64,000 nt of DNA from Candidatus Undinarchaeales archaeon. Lineage in GTDB: Archaea; SpSt-1190; JASMDC01. The stretch covers positions 62,001 to 126,000 of the forward strand of contig JASMDC010000005.1 of assembly GCA_030753015.1 (NCBI GenBank), written 5' to 3'. Positions 52,201-59,096 of this stretch are shown here, piece after piece; positions within the stretch are counted from its first letter, which is position 1, and the number at the start of each line of letters is the position of its first letter. The notes beneath the pieces were generated by a model. It saw nothing but the letters and a program-made list of their open reading frames with translations. It did no database searches and had not been told where the DNA came from. The position numbers and the translations under genes were made by a program.

Positions 52201-52982
52201 GTACCAGCGCACCTGGCCAGACAGGGATTGGCATAGGTGATCCAGTCCTCCCCGCACACGGGTGCCGTCACGACCGGGCACTGGCACAGAGCACAGAGCT
52301 GGTCCCGGCCTGTCTCGGCAGCGGCAGCGTCCTTATCGCTGAGAGGTACGGTGCAGCTCGTCTCCAAGGGAACGAAGCTCAGGGCGATTATGTTGTCCCG
52401 GGCATAGGGAGGGATATGGATGGTATACTTTTGCTTGTTCAGAAGGTCCGCCGATAGGGGCTTGATAAGCTCGTGGGCGAGGGCCACGCTCTTGAGCCGG
52501 TCCTTCTCTCCAGCAGAGAGGCTCGCAAGCGTCGCCGGGCCGGGCCTGCCCTGCCCTGATGCGGGCATCTTGCGGTATGTGAGCTCGAGGATGTTCACCT
52601 CGCCCTTCACGTCCGCGGTGACCCGCAGCATCAGGACGAGCCCACTATCGAGCGTCGTTCGGTAATAGACGTTGACGGTCTTGACACCCGTCCCCCCCAC
52701 ATCCCTGACGAACGCACGTGAGATGCTCGGTTCGATGCTGGATAGGTCGGCTCCAGCTTCCTCGAGAGATGAGAAGAACGCCTTCATGATACCGTTATTG
52801 GCAAGGCTTTCCACCAGGGCCGTGCGTTGGCTCGCTGGCAACACCTGTGCCTCAGGTCGCTGGGCGAGCACCTTGGCCCGGTTCTCCTTGACTAGGTCGA
52901 GGAGGTTCCCGGCAACGGTGCAGGAAACAACCAGCATGATCGTCAACAGGATTTCGAATGTCCTACCCATGTCTAATCCCAT
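49281..52982 (-). CDS. giant secreted Cys-rich protein with Kazal-like domains
   Basis: 1233 residues with a signal peptide (ILLTIMLVVSCTVAG) and no later membrane helix. Residues 30-210 form a domain without cysteines. Two Kazal-type inhibitor-like domains follow: about 230-269 (CPVVTAPVCGEDWITYANPC) and 414-451 (CPDLYEPVCGSDGETYPTAC). The region of about 500-1000 has many CxxxC pairs (CMGQRCMETC, CLRDKCLSAC, CMVGICTGRC) that look like a helical disulfide array. The C terminus ends CGDGACVLGEDVLACPEDC, a unit shared with the downstream surface protein. A TATA box 25 bases before the ATG at 52982 supports a leaderless start. A protease-inhibiting or surface-lattice role is a guess. Confidence 0.82.
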   Translation of the reverse strand: MGLDMGRTFEILLTIMLVVSCTVAGNLLDLVKENRAKVLAQRPEAQVLPASQRTALVESLANNGIMKAFFSSLEEAGADLSSIEPSISRAFVRDVGGTGVKTVNVYYRTTLDSGLVLMLRVTADVKGEVNILELTYRKMPASGQGRPGPATLASLSAGEKDRLKSVALAHELIKPLSADLLNKQKYTIHIPPYARDNIIALSFVPLETSCTVPLSDKDAAAAETGRDQLCALCQCPVVTAPVCGEDWITYANPCLARCAGTSVRSAGPCLTQCPVYGTILVLVDVLDWSVKDVYFREARAETFGPVIACEPDSALSLENSRTMEAVVRALDDIALELVQYKAHDIADRVRTQARELTGTFGVADECTTDQDCSFSSCSCSCSPANADGLECLRSCPTVHTCACMDGVCVNDEPQCVCPDLYEPVCGSDGETYPTACDAACVGVGVAHQGVCPGAGCTGTFLPMDSLVDLGNELVGAAIRCQGVAGPLSSSHAIPVGMGRDWAEFQLNFLELPQPWLTSNCERECRETATLSRSLCENDCAFAASECEQTCRNAESAEVIPCVLPCLQAQQGKCDILCNATLRPRLGVAEQRTLSRGVPITYKGYEITLESIDADTRTASLQVKDPEARILTFKPDYDDADIRDYGPFSILVAAGVTRLGETVADVVLAPAVDDVCIEHCRSSPPPSYSECMTSLCRTDCEASSNLQTLCGVACAGPDGWTDHGLRDDACANHATFATCMGQRCMETCQGELDKSAICAKDCKTPFEGLTAYGDYTAARTACSGSGGDHEGCLRDKCLSACSSSLDVGERCRDACGTIQGWDAYGGIQEGRRACADTDEDYSACMVGICTGRCSGHSTLADKCQRSCTSSEAWRALDDYEQNDENCRIKEQGAFTACTAACTARKAVWGSACTERCAATAYLQSIRTCVDSCMSTSVGTVGTCLSECGSTDPDGVTACKAACSTAEDAGKTRCLAGCNGPEGACAVARQQGDEDVLPEEGACVDNIAVLHACKSLVRFKGAGFEECPPDDARCGLSKALTIIHVGMDCERTYLDDAYLDPEFCRRTADCVQQPGCCECGPPRFVNRFSRLPVVCEASCACTTPSDVAAQRWAPACVEGQCVAEAVSPAEYCETDTDCVHADACCDVEAATCLNRRYDEVEDCTGIVCMKPDAAPTSCLCVANRCISQAVSAAPSAPAEPYSLYGSAASADAVCGDGACVLGEDVLACPEDCAIE

Positions 52983-53001
52983 GGTCCATATCGGGCACCA
53001 G

Positions 53002-53011
53002 GGATAAAAAC
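53002..53011 (-). promoter_or_regulatory. TATA box of the Cys-rich surface operon
   Basis: Minus strand GTTTTTATCC is centred 25 bases before the ATG at 52982, pointing to a leaderless start there rather than at the in-frame ATG at 52970. Confidence 0.5.
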
Positions 53012-53096
53012 ATTTGGGCGGCAGCGCCTAAGAGCCTCAATCCATCGTTGGACCGGACAGGGAAGAGAAAAAGGGGAGGCCCTGATATGACAGGGC

Positions 53097-53297
53097 CTAC
53101 TTCTCGATCTTGAAGGCGACCTTCACGGTCACTTCGTACTGGACTATCTTGCTCTCCTTCACGCGAACGCGAGCATTGCCAACATCCATGTACTCGATGC
53201 CATGGAGGCTCTTCTCGGCCTCAGAGAGTGCGTTCCGAACGGCCTCCGAGAAACCCTCTTCTGAGGTGCCAATCAATTCAATTACTTTGTATACCAT
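53097..53297 (-). CDS. dodecin
   Basis: Small flavin-binding storage protein that forms dodecamers, 66 residues. YKVIELIGTSEEGFSEAVRN is the typical N-terminal strand and helix, and GNARVRVKESKIVQYEVTVK the closing strands. The frame is open to a TTG at 53318, but the ATG at 53297 begins the family sequence. It lies alone before the Lrp gene; both run on the minus strand with about 90 bases between. Confidence 0.92.
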   Translation of the reverse strand: MVYKVIELIGTSEEGFSEAVRNALSEAEKSLHGIEYMDVGNARVRVKESKIVQYEVTVKVAFKIEK

Positions 53298-53386
53298 GGT
53301 CCCTTCCGGTGAGGGCAAGCGGGTGCATACTTAAGAAGTGTCATGCATGAGCCTGCCACAAGGGAACAAGGTGCATGGCATCCCCT

Positions 53387-53818
53387 TTACCTACCCTTCT
53401 TGAGGTCGATGGTACCGATCATGGTCACTGTCTTGGCCACGGCATCAGAATAGGTGTCCCGGAAGTCGATGACGAACTCGTTGAACTCCTGGATCCCGGG
53501 GAAGCGCAACTTCAACATCACGTCGTACTCTCCTGTGACGCCGAACACCTCATGTACATAGTGATTACCGAGCAGTCGCCGGTCCAGATACTTGGAAGAG
53601 GTACCGGACACGAGCATGAATACAACAAGCTCCTCCCCGAGCTGGGCATGGTCCACAGCGATGGTGTACTTGCGGATGACGCCATTCTCCTTGAGACGTT
53701 TCATGCGCTGATGCACCGTGGAAGGTCGCATCCCCAGACGTTTGGCGAGGGTCCGCACCGAAGCGCGGCCGTCATGCTTCAGCTCATCGAGGATCGCTCG
53801 ATCCCTTTCGTCGACCAT
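53387..53818 (-). CDS. Lrp/AsnC family transcription regulator
   Basis: 143 residues. ERDRAILDELKHDGRASVRT and LAKRLGMRPSTVHQRMKRLKE form the N-terminal HTH, and GTSSKYLDRRLLGNHYVHEV with VFGVTGEYDVMLKLRF the RAM ligand domain. The frame is open to an ATG at 53866, but a TTATAAAA box at 53842-53849 is 27 bases before the ATG at 53818, which fits a leaderless start. Two palindromes lie between it and the divergent ahcY, so it probably controls itself and the methyl cycle gene. Confidence 0.9.
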   Translation of the reverse strand: MVDERDRAILDELKHDGRASVRTLAKRLGMRPSTVHQRMKRLKENGVIRKYTIAVDHAQLGEELVVFMLVSGTSSKYLDRRLLGNHYVHEVFGVTGEYDVMLKLRFPGIQEFNEFVIDFRDTYSDAVAKTVTMIGTIDLKKGR

Positions 53819-53841
53819 GGATATATTTTGTCCGTTAATTG

Positions 53842-53849
53842 TTTTATAA
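53842..53849 (-). promoter_or_regulatory. TATA box of the Lrp gene
   Basis: Minus strand TTATAAAA, 27 bases from the start codon. The palindrome at 53854 abuts it on the upstream side, where the BRE would be. Confidence 0.5.
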
Positions 53850-53853
53850 TTTT

Positions 53854-53864
53854 GGACAATGTCC
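53854..53864. promoter_or_regulatory. operator GGACA-A-TGTCC
   Basis: Perfect 5-1-5 palindrome directly upstream of the Lrp TATA box. The same palindrome, reversed, lies at 53895, 41 bases away (about four helical turns). A TGTCC half-site is at 53829-53833. Confidence 0.6.
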
Positions 53865-53894
53865 ACAAATATACCTTATTTTCAACACATTATT

Positions 53895-53905
53895 GGACAT
53901 TGTCC
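53895..53905. promoter_or_regulatory. operator GGACA-T-TGTCC
   Basis: Second perfect palindrome, upstream of the ahcY TATA-like ACTATATGA (53922-53930). The pair is placed symmetrically between the divergent lrp and ahcY promoters, as expected for an Lrp octamer or paired dimers. Confidence 0.6.
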
Positions 53906-53954
53906 TAATAATTCGGTACAAACTATATGAACGTCGCGGAACAGGAAGAGTATC

Positions 53955-55208
53955 ATGGGATCGAACGTTAAGGACATGTCCCTGGCCCCCCAGGGAGCGC
54001 TCAACATCGAATGGGCAGAGATGCAGATGGGAGGACTCCTCCGTCTCAAGGCTTCCTTGGAGAAGAGCAAGCCCTTCAAGGGCGTTCGGGTCGGCATGTG
54101 CCTACACATCACCAAAGAGACCGCAGTGCTCGTCAACACCCTGCGTGCCGCTGGTGCCGAGGTGTCCATCACGGGATGCAACCCTCTCTCCACCCAGGAC
54201 GACGTGGCCGCGGCCCTTGCCAAGGACGGCGTCGACGTGTACGGCTGGCGGGCCGAGACCAACGACGAGTACTACGAGTGCCTCAACAAGGTGCTGGACA
54301 CCAAACCCCAGTACACCGTGGACGACGGGTGCGACCTGGTAACCATCGTGCACACCGAGCGGCAGGACCTTCTGGACGGCATCTTCGCCGGGGCCGAGGA
54401 GACCACGACCGGCGTCATCCGCCTCCGTGCCATGGAGAAGGAAGGCGTTCTCAAGTACCCTATGGTGGCCGTCAACGACTCGGATACCAAGCACCTCATG
54501 GACAACTTCATCGGTACAGGTCAGAGCACCATTGACGGCATCCTCCGCGCATCCAACGTACTGGTGGCGTCCAAGAACGTGGTGATCGCTGGCTACGGTT
54601 CCTGCGGCAAGGGCGTTTCCAAGCGCGCCGCCGGGCTCGGTGCCAACGTCACCGTCACCGAGGTCAACCCCTTCCGTGCGTTACAGGCATCAATGGACGG
54701 CTGGCGCGTTATGCCCATGACACTGGCTGCACCCACGGCCGACATAATCATAACCGTCACTGGATGCAAGGACGTTGTGACCGAACGCCACTTCCCCCTG
54801 CTCAAGGACGGTGCCATCCTGGCCAACTCCGGTCACTTCGACTCCGAGGTCAACGTCAAGGCCCTGGGCAGTGCTGCCAAGAGCATGCGGCGGATCCGGC
54901 CGGACTTCGACGAGTACACCCTGCCCGACGGCCGGCGCGTGTTCGTGTGCGGCGAAGGGCGCCTCGTGAACCTGGCCGCAGCAGAGGGGCACCCCTCCAC
55001 CATCATGGCCATGTCCTTCATGGACCAGACCTTCGCCCTGAAGTGGGTCCTGGAGAACCGCGAATCGCTGGAGAACAAGGTGTATGTCCTACCAGAAGAG
55101 CTGGACATGAAGGTTGCCCGGCTCCAGCTGGAGAGCATGAAGATCGACATTGACGTGCTCACGCCCGAGCAGGATGCCTACCTCAACTCCTGGCAAGAGG
55201 GGACGTGA
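53955..55208 (+). CDS. ahcY: adenosylhomocysteinase (or S-inosylhomocysteine hydrolase)
   Basis: Splits S-adenosylhomocysteine to adenosine and homocysteine, keeping the methyl cycle running; 417 residues, the archaeal length. HITKETAVLVNTLRAAGAEV is the substrate segment, AGYGSCGKGVSKRAAGLGA the NAD site, and the C terminus lacks the extra residues of bacterial forms (ending in a YLNSW stretch). A short-leader ATG follows ACTATATGA by about 29 bases. An SAH/MTA deaminase-like gene at 62664 raises the possibility that S-inosylhomocysteine is the real substrate, as shown in Methanocaldococcus. Confidence 0.93.
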   Translation: MGSNVKDMSLAPQGALNIEWAEMQMGGLLRLKASLEKSKPFKGVRVGMCLHITKETAVLVNTLRAAGAEVSITGCNPLSTQDDVAAALAKDGVDVYGWRAETNDEYYECLNKVLDTKPQYTVDDGCDLVTIVHTERQDLLDGIFAGAEETTTGVIRLRAMEKEGVLKYPMVAVNDSDTKHLMDNFIGTGQSTIDGILRASNVLVASKNVVIAGYGSCGKGVSKRAAGLGANVTVTEVNPFRALQASMDGWRVMPMTLAAPTADIIITVTGCKDVVTERHFPLLKDGAILANSGHFDSEVNVKALGSAAKSMRRIRPDFDEYTLPDGRRVFVCGEGRLVNLAAAEGHPSTIMAMSFMDQTFALKWVLENRESLENKVYVLPEELDMKVARLQLESMKIDIDVLTPEQDAYLNSWQEGT

Positions 55209-55223
55209 AGTTATTGGAAAAAG

Positions 55224-55245
55224 GTACGTCCGAGATCGGGCGTAC
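55224..55245. terminator. hairpin 1 after ahcY
   Basis: GTACGTCCG pairs with CGGGCGTAC (one GU pair) around AGAT, 15 bases after the ahcY stop. No long T run follows. Confidence 0.4.
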
Positions 55246-55257
55246 GGTTGTCGCAGC

Positions 55258-55283
55258 GGGCGTCTGGAACGGAACGGACGCCC
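55258..55283. terminator. hairpin 2 after ahcY
   Basis: GGGCGTC pairs with GACGCCC across a 12-base loop, 12 bases after hairpin 1. The tandem arrangement suggests 3' end processing or termination. Confidence 0.35.
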
Positions 55284-55358
55284 CTGCGCCCCCCCTGCCA
55301 GCAGTGGAATGAAAAGAAGCACCAAATATCTCTTCCACTGAAAAGGTATCCGGCAAGC

Positions 55359-55368
55359 GTTTTATTCC
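55359..55368 (+). promoter_or_regulatory. TATA box of the membrane metallopeptidase
   Basis: GTTTTATTCC is centred 25 bases before the GTG at 55388. Confidence 0.5.
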
Positions 55369-55387
55369 GGTCCGATAAATAAATCAT

Positions 55388-56899
55388 GTGGAAAGGCACA
55401 TCGCTGCCACGGGATCCGTCCTTGCAGTTGCTCTGCTCGCCCATCGGATGACGGCGTCAGCGGCCTACCTCCTTCTTGGAAGCAGGTTCGTTGTGGCTCT
55501 GGGACTGGCGGCCCTCCCTACGCTCATTGCGATACCCGCCCTCGCTTGTCACGTAAAGCCAACATCATCCCGTCGTCTTCCCCTTGTTCTCTTCTTGGCC
55601 ATTCTGGCTCTCCTCCTACCCTTCCCCGTGTCCCTGACCGGGCCTCTCGTGCTTCTACTGGACGTAATGCTGCTCATCTGCCTGTTCGTACGCTTACGCC
55701 CCCATGGCCTGTCCGGTGCCGTTCCCGTGCTCCTCGCCTGTGCTCTGATCTCGTCACTGGTGCACTACACCGACGGCATCCCCCCGACCATGGTGGTTGA
55801 CGCACGTCTCCTCCCTCCAGATGTACGGGCTGATGCCACAGCACTCTCTCGCCCTGTGACTCCTGATGAGCTCGATGAAGTAGCTGAGTTGTTCGCTCAC
55901 CTTACAGGTGAACGTGTAGAGCGAACACGGGACGGATTCCATCTCCACGATTTCTCCTTTCATGTACTCCCCGCTGAGGACTACACTGCGGTCCTGGCCG
56001 CCGTGTTCGGGAGCCCGCCGGAGGAGATGGTGGTCCATACATTGGAGCAGCCAGCAGTCTTCTTCGGTATGGACGCCTATCTCGGTGGATCCAAGGAGCA
56101 GGTGCTTAGAAGGGCCATGCACGAGTACGGCCATATCGTGGACACGCGCGCTTTCGGGAGGACATCCCACGCAGCCATCGTGGAGGGTTTTGCCCGTTCG
56201 TTAGAAGAGGTCGCCATGCATGCGTTGTATGAGCGAGAGAAGGCAAAGGCGCCTCCGGCAAAGAGGCAGACGGATGATGTTCGAGAGGTCGCTTTCGAGC
56301 GGGTGAAGAAGGCAATGATGGCTACTCCGGCACAAGAGGTCGTGTTGAACTCACGTCCCACTCTTCGTGCAACACGTCACCGCATCCAGGTCATCGAGTA
56401 CTATATCACGCCCAAGAACCACTTCAGCCGCGCGCTCTTCTGGGACGACGTTCCCGAAGGGAGCCCTGAACGTGTGCGAGCACTGACAGAGGTGTTCCTA
56501 GCGGTGTTCCCCTTCTCTCCCCGCTCGGCCGAGCTACCCTCCAGCTTTCGACAAGAAATGATGCTTCTGAAGCAAGCGGCCGAATCACTTCGCGACCGGC
56601 CCATGTGGATGTCACGCAGGGCATTCCTTGAGGAGTGGATCGGTGGTCATCGTACACGGATAGCGCGCCCCTTATCAGCCGCCATAATCCCATTGTTCCG
56701 AATCCCCCGATCTAGTTATCGGGCTGGAGTAGTGCTCTGGTGTACACTGATATCCGTAATCGTGCTCGTCAGCATCGTCGCGCTGGACAGGATGGCAGCA
56801 AAGATTGAGGTGATGTTGATGCTCTGGACAGATACCTCCTCAACGGTTCCCGATATCGTCGGGGATATCGGCTCGACCGCGTTCCACCGCTCCACATAA
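55388..56899 (+). CDS. membrane protein with HExxH metallopeptidase motif
   Basis: 503 residues. About four hydrophobic helices occupy the first 135 residues, followed by a soluble domain with AMHEYGHIVDTRAF (HEYGH at residues 245-249), a zinc-metallopeptidase motif; EGFARSLEEVAMHAL downstream offers a glutamate third ligand. One more membrane helix (VLWCTLISVIVLVSIVAL) lies near residue 460. The active site would sit on one face of the membrane. No known peptidase family was recognised. The GTG start is fixed by a TATA box 25 bases away. The stop codon lies inside the promoter block of the next gene. Confidence 0.68.
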   Translation: MERHIAATGSVLAVALLAHRMTASAAYLLLGSRFVVALGLAALPTLIAIPALACHVKPTSSRRLPLVLFLAILALLLPFPVSLTGPLVLLLDVMLLICLFVRLRPHGLSGAVPVLLACALISSLVHYTDGIPPTMVVDARLLPPDVRADATALSRPVTPDELDEVAELFAHLTGERVERTRDGFHLHDFSFHVLPAEDYTAVLAAVFGSPPEEMVVHTLEQPAVFFGMDAYLGGSKEQVLRRAMHEYGHIVDTRAFGRTSHAAIVEGFARSLEEVAMHALYEREKAKAPPAKRQTDDVREVAFERVKKAMMATPAQEVVLNSRPTLRATRHRIQVIEYYITPKNHFSRALFWDDVPEGSPERVRALTEVFLAVFPFSPRSAELPSSFRQEMMLLKQAAESLRDRPMWMSRRAFLEEWIGGHRTRIARPLSAAIIPLFRIPRSSYRAGVVLWCTLISVIVLVSIVALDRMAAKIEVMLMLWTDTSSTVPDIVGDIGSTAFHRST

Positions 56900-56920
56900 A
56901 AAGCATTACTGCGTCCACGG
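56884..56920 (+). repeat. duplicated promoter block, copy 1
   Basis: A 37-base block beginning CCACCGCTCCACATAAAAAG, 34 of 37 identical to 59054-59090. The CACATAAAAAG part is the TATA box about 27 bases before the ATG at 56927. The block overlaps the last codons of the peptidase gene. Confidence 0.7.
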
Positions 56921-56926
56921 CCAACG

Positions 56927-59044
56927 ATGACCATCCTCGCCCTCGGTCGTATCGCTGGACTGGCGTTCACGCTCGCTGCTCCCGGGATCGCGGCCGCCGG
57001 CCTCCTCGGGAAGCGAGGGATGACCCGACGAGATGCGCTCATGCTTGCCCTTCCTCTGAGCCTCGCCACGATGCCGCCCCTGGCACTGGCCATGGCCATC
57101 CTCCTCGGTACGGTGGTCACACCCACTCTGCTGGTAACGACGGCCGCCATGATAACCGGATTGTTGTGGAGCGTGGGAAGCAGGCCGCCCCTTCCCAAGG
57201 TGGCCCGTCCCGGTCGGTGGTCACTCCTCGCGCTCCTTGCTATCTGCGCCCTTCTTGCACTTGACCTCAGGCCCCCCCTGGGCCAGTCCGCGTTCGATGC
57301 TACCGCATGGGGGAGCTGCACGGACATGGCCGTGTACGATACCATCGGGGCCGGGGGGCTCAATTGGTTGTGGCGTAGCCGCCTCGAGGACGCTCATCCC
57401 TACGGGCTCCGCTACCCGACAGCAGCGGAGCCAGGTGACCCCCTCCCCTGGACGGGTGACGCTCCCGAGGAGGTATACATCGCCCCCGCTGCTCTATCGC
57501 TTCCCGCCGACTACGTCACCAACGGCTTCGTGAACATCGAGGACCAGCGCCTCGGTAACGCTGCCCTCTATGCGACCTTCGTGGCCTTCCTCGGTAGGCC
57601 CGGCATCCATCTCGCGTTCACCATCGCCCTGATAGCTACCGTCCTAGCCACCTCGGCGGCCGCACGCAAGCTCTCCGGTCCCGGATGGCCAGGAGCGCTG
57701 GCAGGCGCCCTTGCGCTCCTAGCAGGGCTCGCAGGTCACTTCGGCCCCGGTTTCGTCCAGGTCGTGCCCGACACGCTCTTCGCCGCCCTTCTCTCGGCCA
57801 CCCTCCTCACGTTCGCTCTCGGCCGTCCGACACTGAGGGGATGGTTCCTTGCGGGGATGGTCGCCGGCACCCTTCTGGCGACGAGGGACGTAGCGGTGTT
57901 CTGCCTGGTAGGGATGGCCGTCCCCATCCTCCGGTCCCCCCGACGTAAGTGGGTGAGCATGCTGTTCATCGCAGGAATGCTCATCACGCTCTTCCCCACA
58001 ATGTACGTCCATCGCTTCGCCCTGGGCAGCGTCTGGGCCAATCCCACCATGGCGAAGTTCCCAGGGGAAGGCCTCACCTACACCTTCCTCGGGACACAGT
58101 TCACCGTACCCCTCTTCCTCAACTGGCCGTTCTACCACACGATGGTCCGAACGCCCACGACGCCCTTCCCCACGGCCCTGTTCCTACCACTAGTGATCAC
58201 TTTCGTCCTCGGTACCGGCGCACTCGCCCTTGCGCTGGTGGGCATCGCACGGTCGGAAGAGCGGCGCTGGGTGCTCGCGCTGTGGATTCTCCCGCTCCTC
58301 CTATTCCTCGCGTTGCAGGAGGATTGGGACGTGGCCAGGACATCTCTCATCCATCTCCTGCTCCCGGCCCTATGGGTGGCCGTCCCCGTGGGGATCCGGA
58401 CGGCGAGCGACCGGAAGGGAGCGGTCGTCGTTCTGGGCATAGTCCTCATTCTCTCAGCGGCCGTCAGGCTCGCGGCTCATGTTGACGCACCACCCGATAG
58501 TCGATGGTCAGAGGTCTACGGCGACCGTCATGTCGACGAAGGAGGTGTCGCGGACGTTCGGGAGCGCCTTCTCACAACGGGACCGTTCCCGCTCTTCCCC
58601 GAAGGACTGCCTCTGAATCCCGGGCGTCTCGCCGGGGAGCTTGCCCGAGCGGACGATCCCCGGCCCCTGCCAGAGCGTCCCTGGCACCTGCCTCGGTTCG
58701 ACCTAGAACGAACCTCTGTGCACGTGGACCTCCGTTCTGGCCCGGCCGATTTGCGGCTCGCCCTCCTGGCCAGTACAGACCTCGGTCTCCCCCGGGCCAA
58801 ACGGAAGGGTGACGCCTACGAGCTTACCATCCCCCGCAAGGAAGGGGGGGGCCCGTGCGCCCTGTACGAGATGACGCTCTCGGACGATGGGAACGTGCTC
58901 TCGGTGGGCCTACGGCCCTTCATGTCCGCGGAGCTCGGCGCACGCTGCCCTCCACGCTCCCGGAGCGAACAGCTCGGGAAAGTCACGCTCTGGACGTCTG
59001 GACGACGTGACGTCGCAGCCCATCGCTACCCCTTCCCGTCGTGA
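56927..59044 (+). CDS. polytopic membrane protein, GT-C glycosyltransferase-like (copy 1)
   Basis: 705 residues with about 10-12 hydrophobic segments in the first 530 residues and a soluble C-terminal domain. A charged motif between helices (MAVYDTIGAGGLNW) and FVQVVPDTLFAALLSATLL followed by ATRDVAVFC are conserved in the next gene. The layout resembles GT-C enzymes that use lipid-linked sugars, but no defining motif is certain. Leaderless ATG behind a TATA box in the duplicated block. It and the next gene are tandem paralogues, about 40 percent alike by eye. Confidence 0.65.
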   Translation: MTILALGRIAGLAFTLAAPGIAAAGLLGKRGMTRRDALMLALPLSLATMPPLALAMAILLGTVVTPTLLVTTAAMITGLLWSVGSRPPLPKVARPGRWSLLALLAICALLALDLRPPLGQSAFDATAWGSCTDMAVYDTIGAGGLNWLWRSRLEDAHPYGLRYPTAAEPGDPLPWTGDAPEEVYIAPAALSLPADYVTNGFVNIEDQRLGNAALYATFVAFLGRPGIHLAFTIALIATVLATSAAARKLSGPGWPGALAGALALLAGLAGHFGPGFVQVVPDTLFAALLSATLLTFALGRPTLRGWFLAGMVAGTLLATRDVAVFCLVGMAVPILRSPRRKWVSMLFIAGMLITLFPTMYVHRFALGSVWANPTMAKFPGEGLTYTFLGTQFTVPLFLNWPFYHTMVRTPTTPFPTALFLPLVITFVLGTGALALALVGIARSEERRWVLALWILPLLLFLALQEDWDVARTSLIHLLLPALWVAVPVGIRTASDRKGAVVVLGIVLILSAAVRLAAHVDAPPDSRWSEVYGDRHVDEGGVADVRERLLTTGPFPLFPEGLPLNPGRLAGELARADDPRPLPERPWHLPRFDLERTSVHVDLRSGPADLRLALLASTDLGLPRAKRKGDAYELTIPRKEGGGPCALYEMTLSDDGNVLSVGLRPFMSAELGARCPPRSRSEQLGKVTLWTSGRRDVAAHRYPFPS

Positions 59045-59053
59045 GGTGCGGGG

Positions 59054-59090
59054 CCACCGCTCCACATAAAAAGAATTACTGCGAACACGG
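59054..59090 (+). repeat. duplicated promoter block, copy 2
   Basis: Second copy of the 37-base block, with three differences from 56884-56920, giving the TATA box for the ATG at 59097 at the same spacing. Confidence 0.7.
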
Positions 59091-59096
59091 CTCTCG

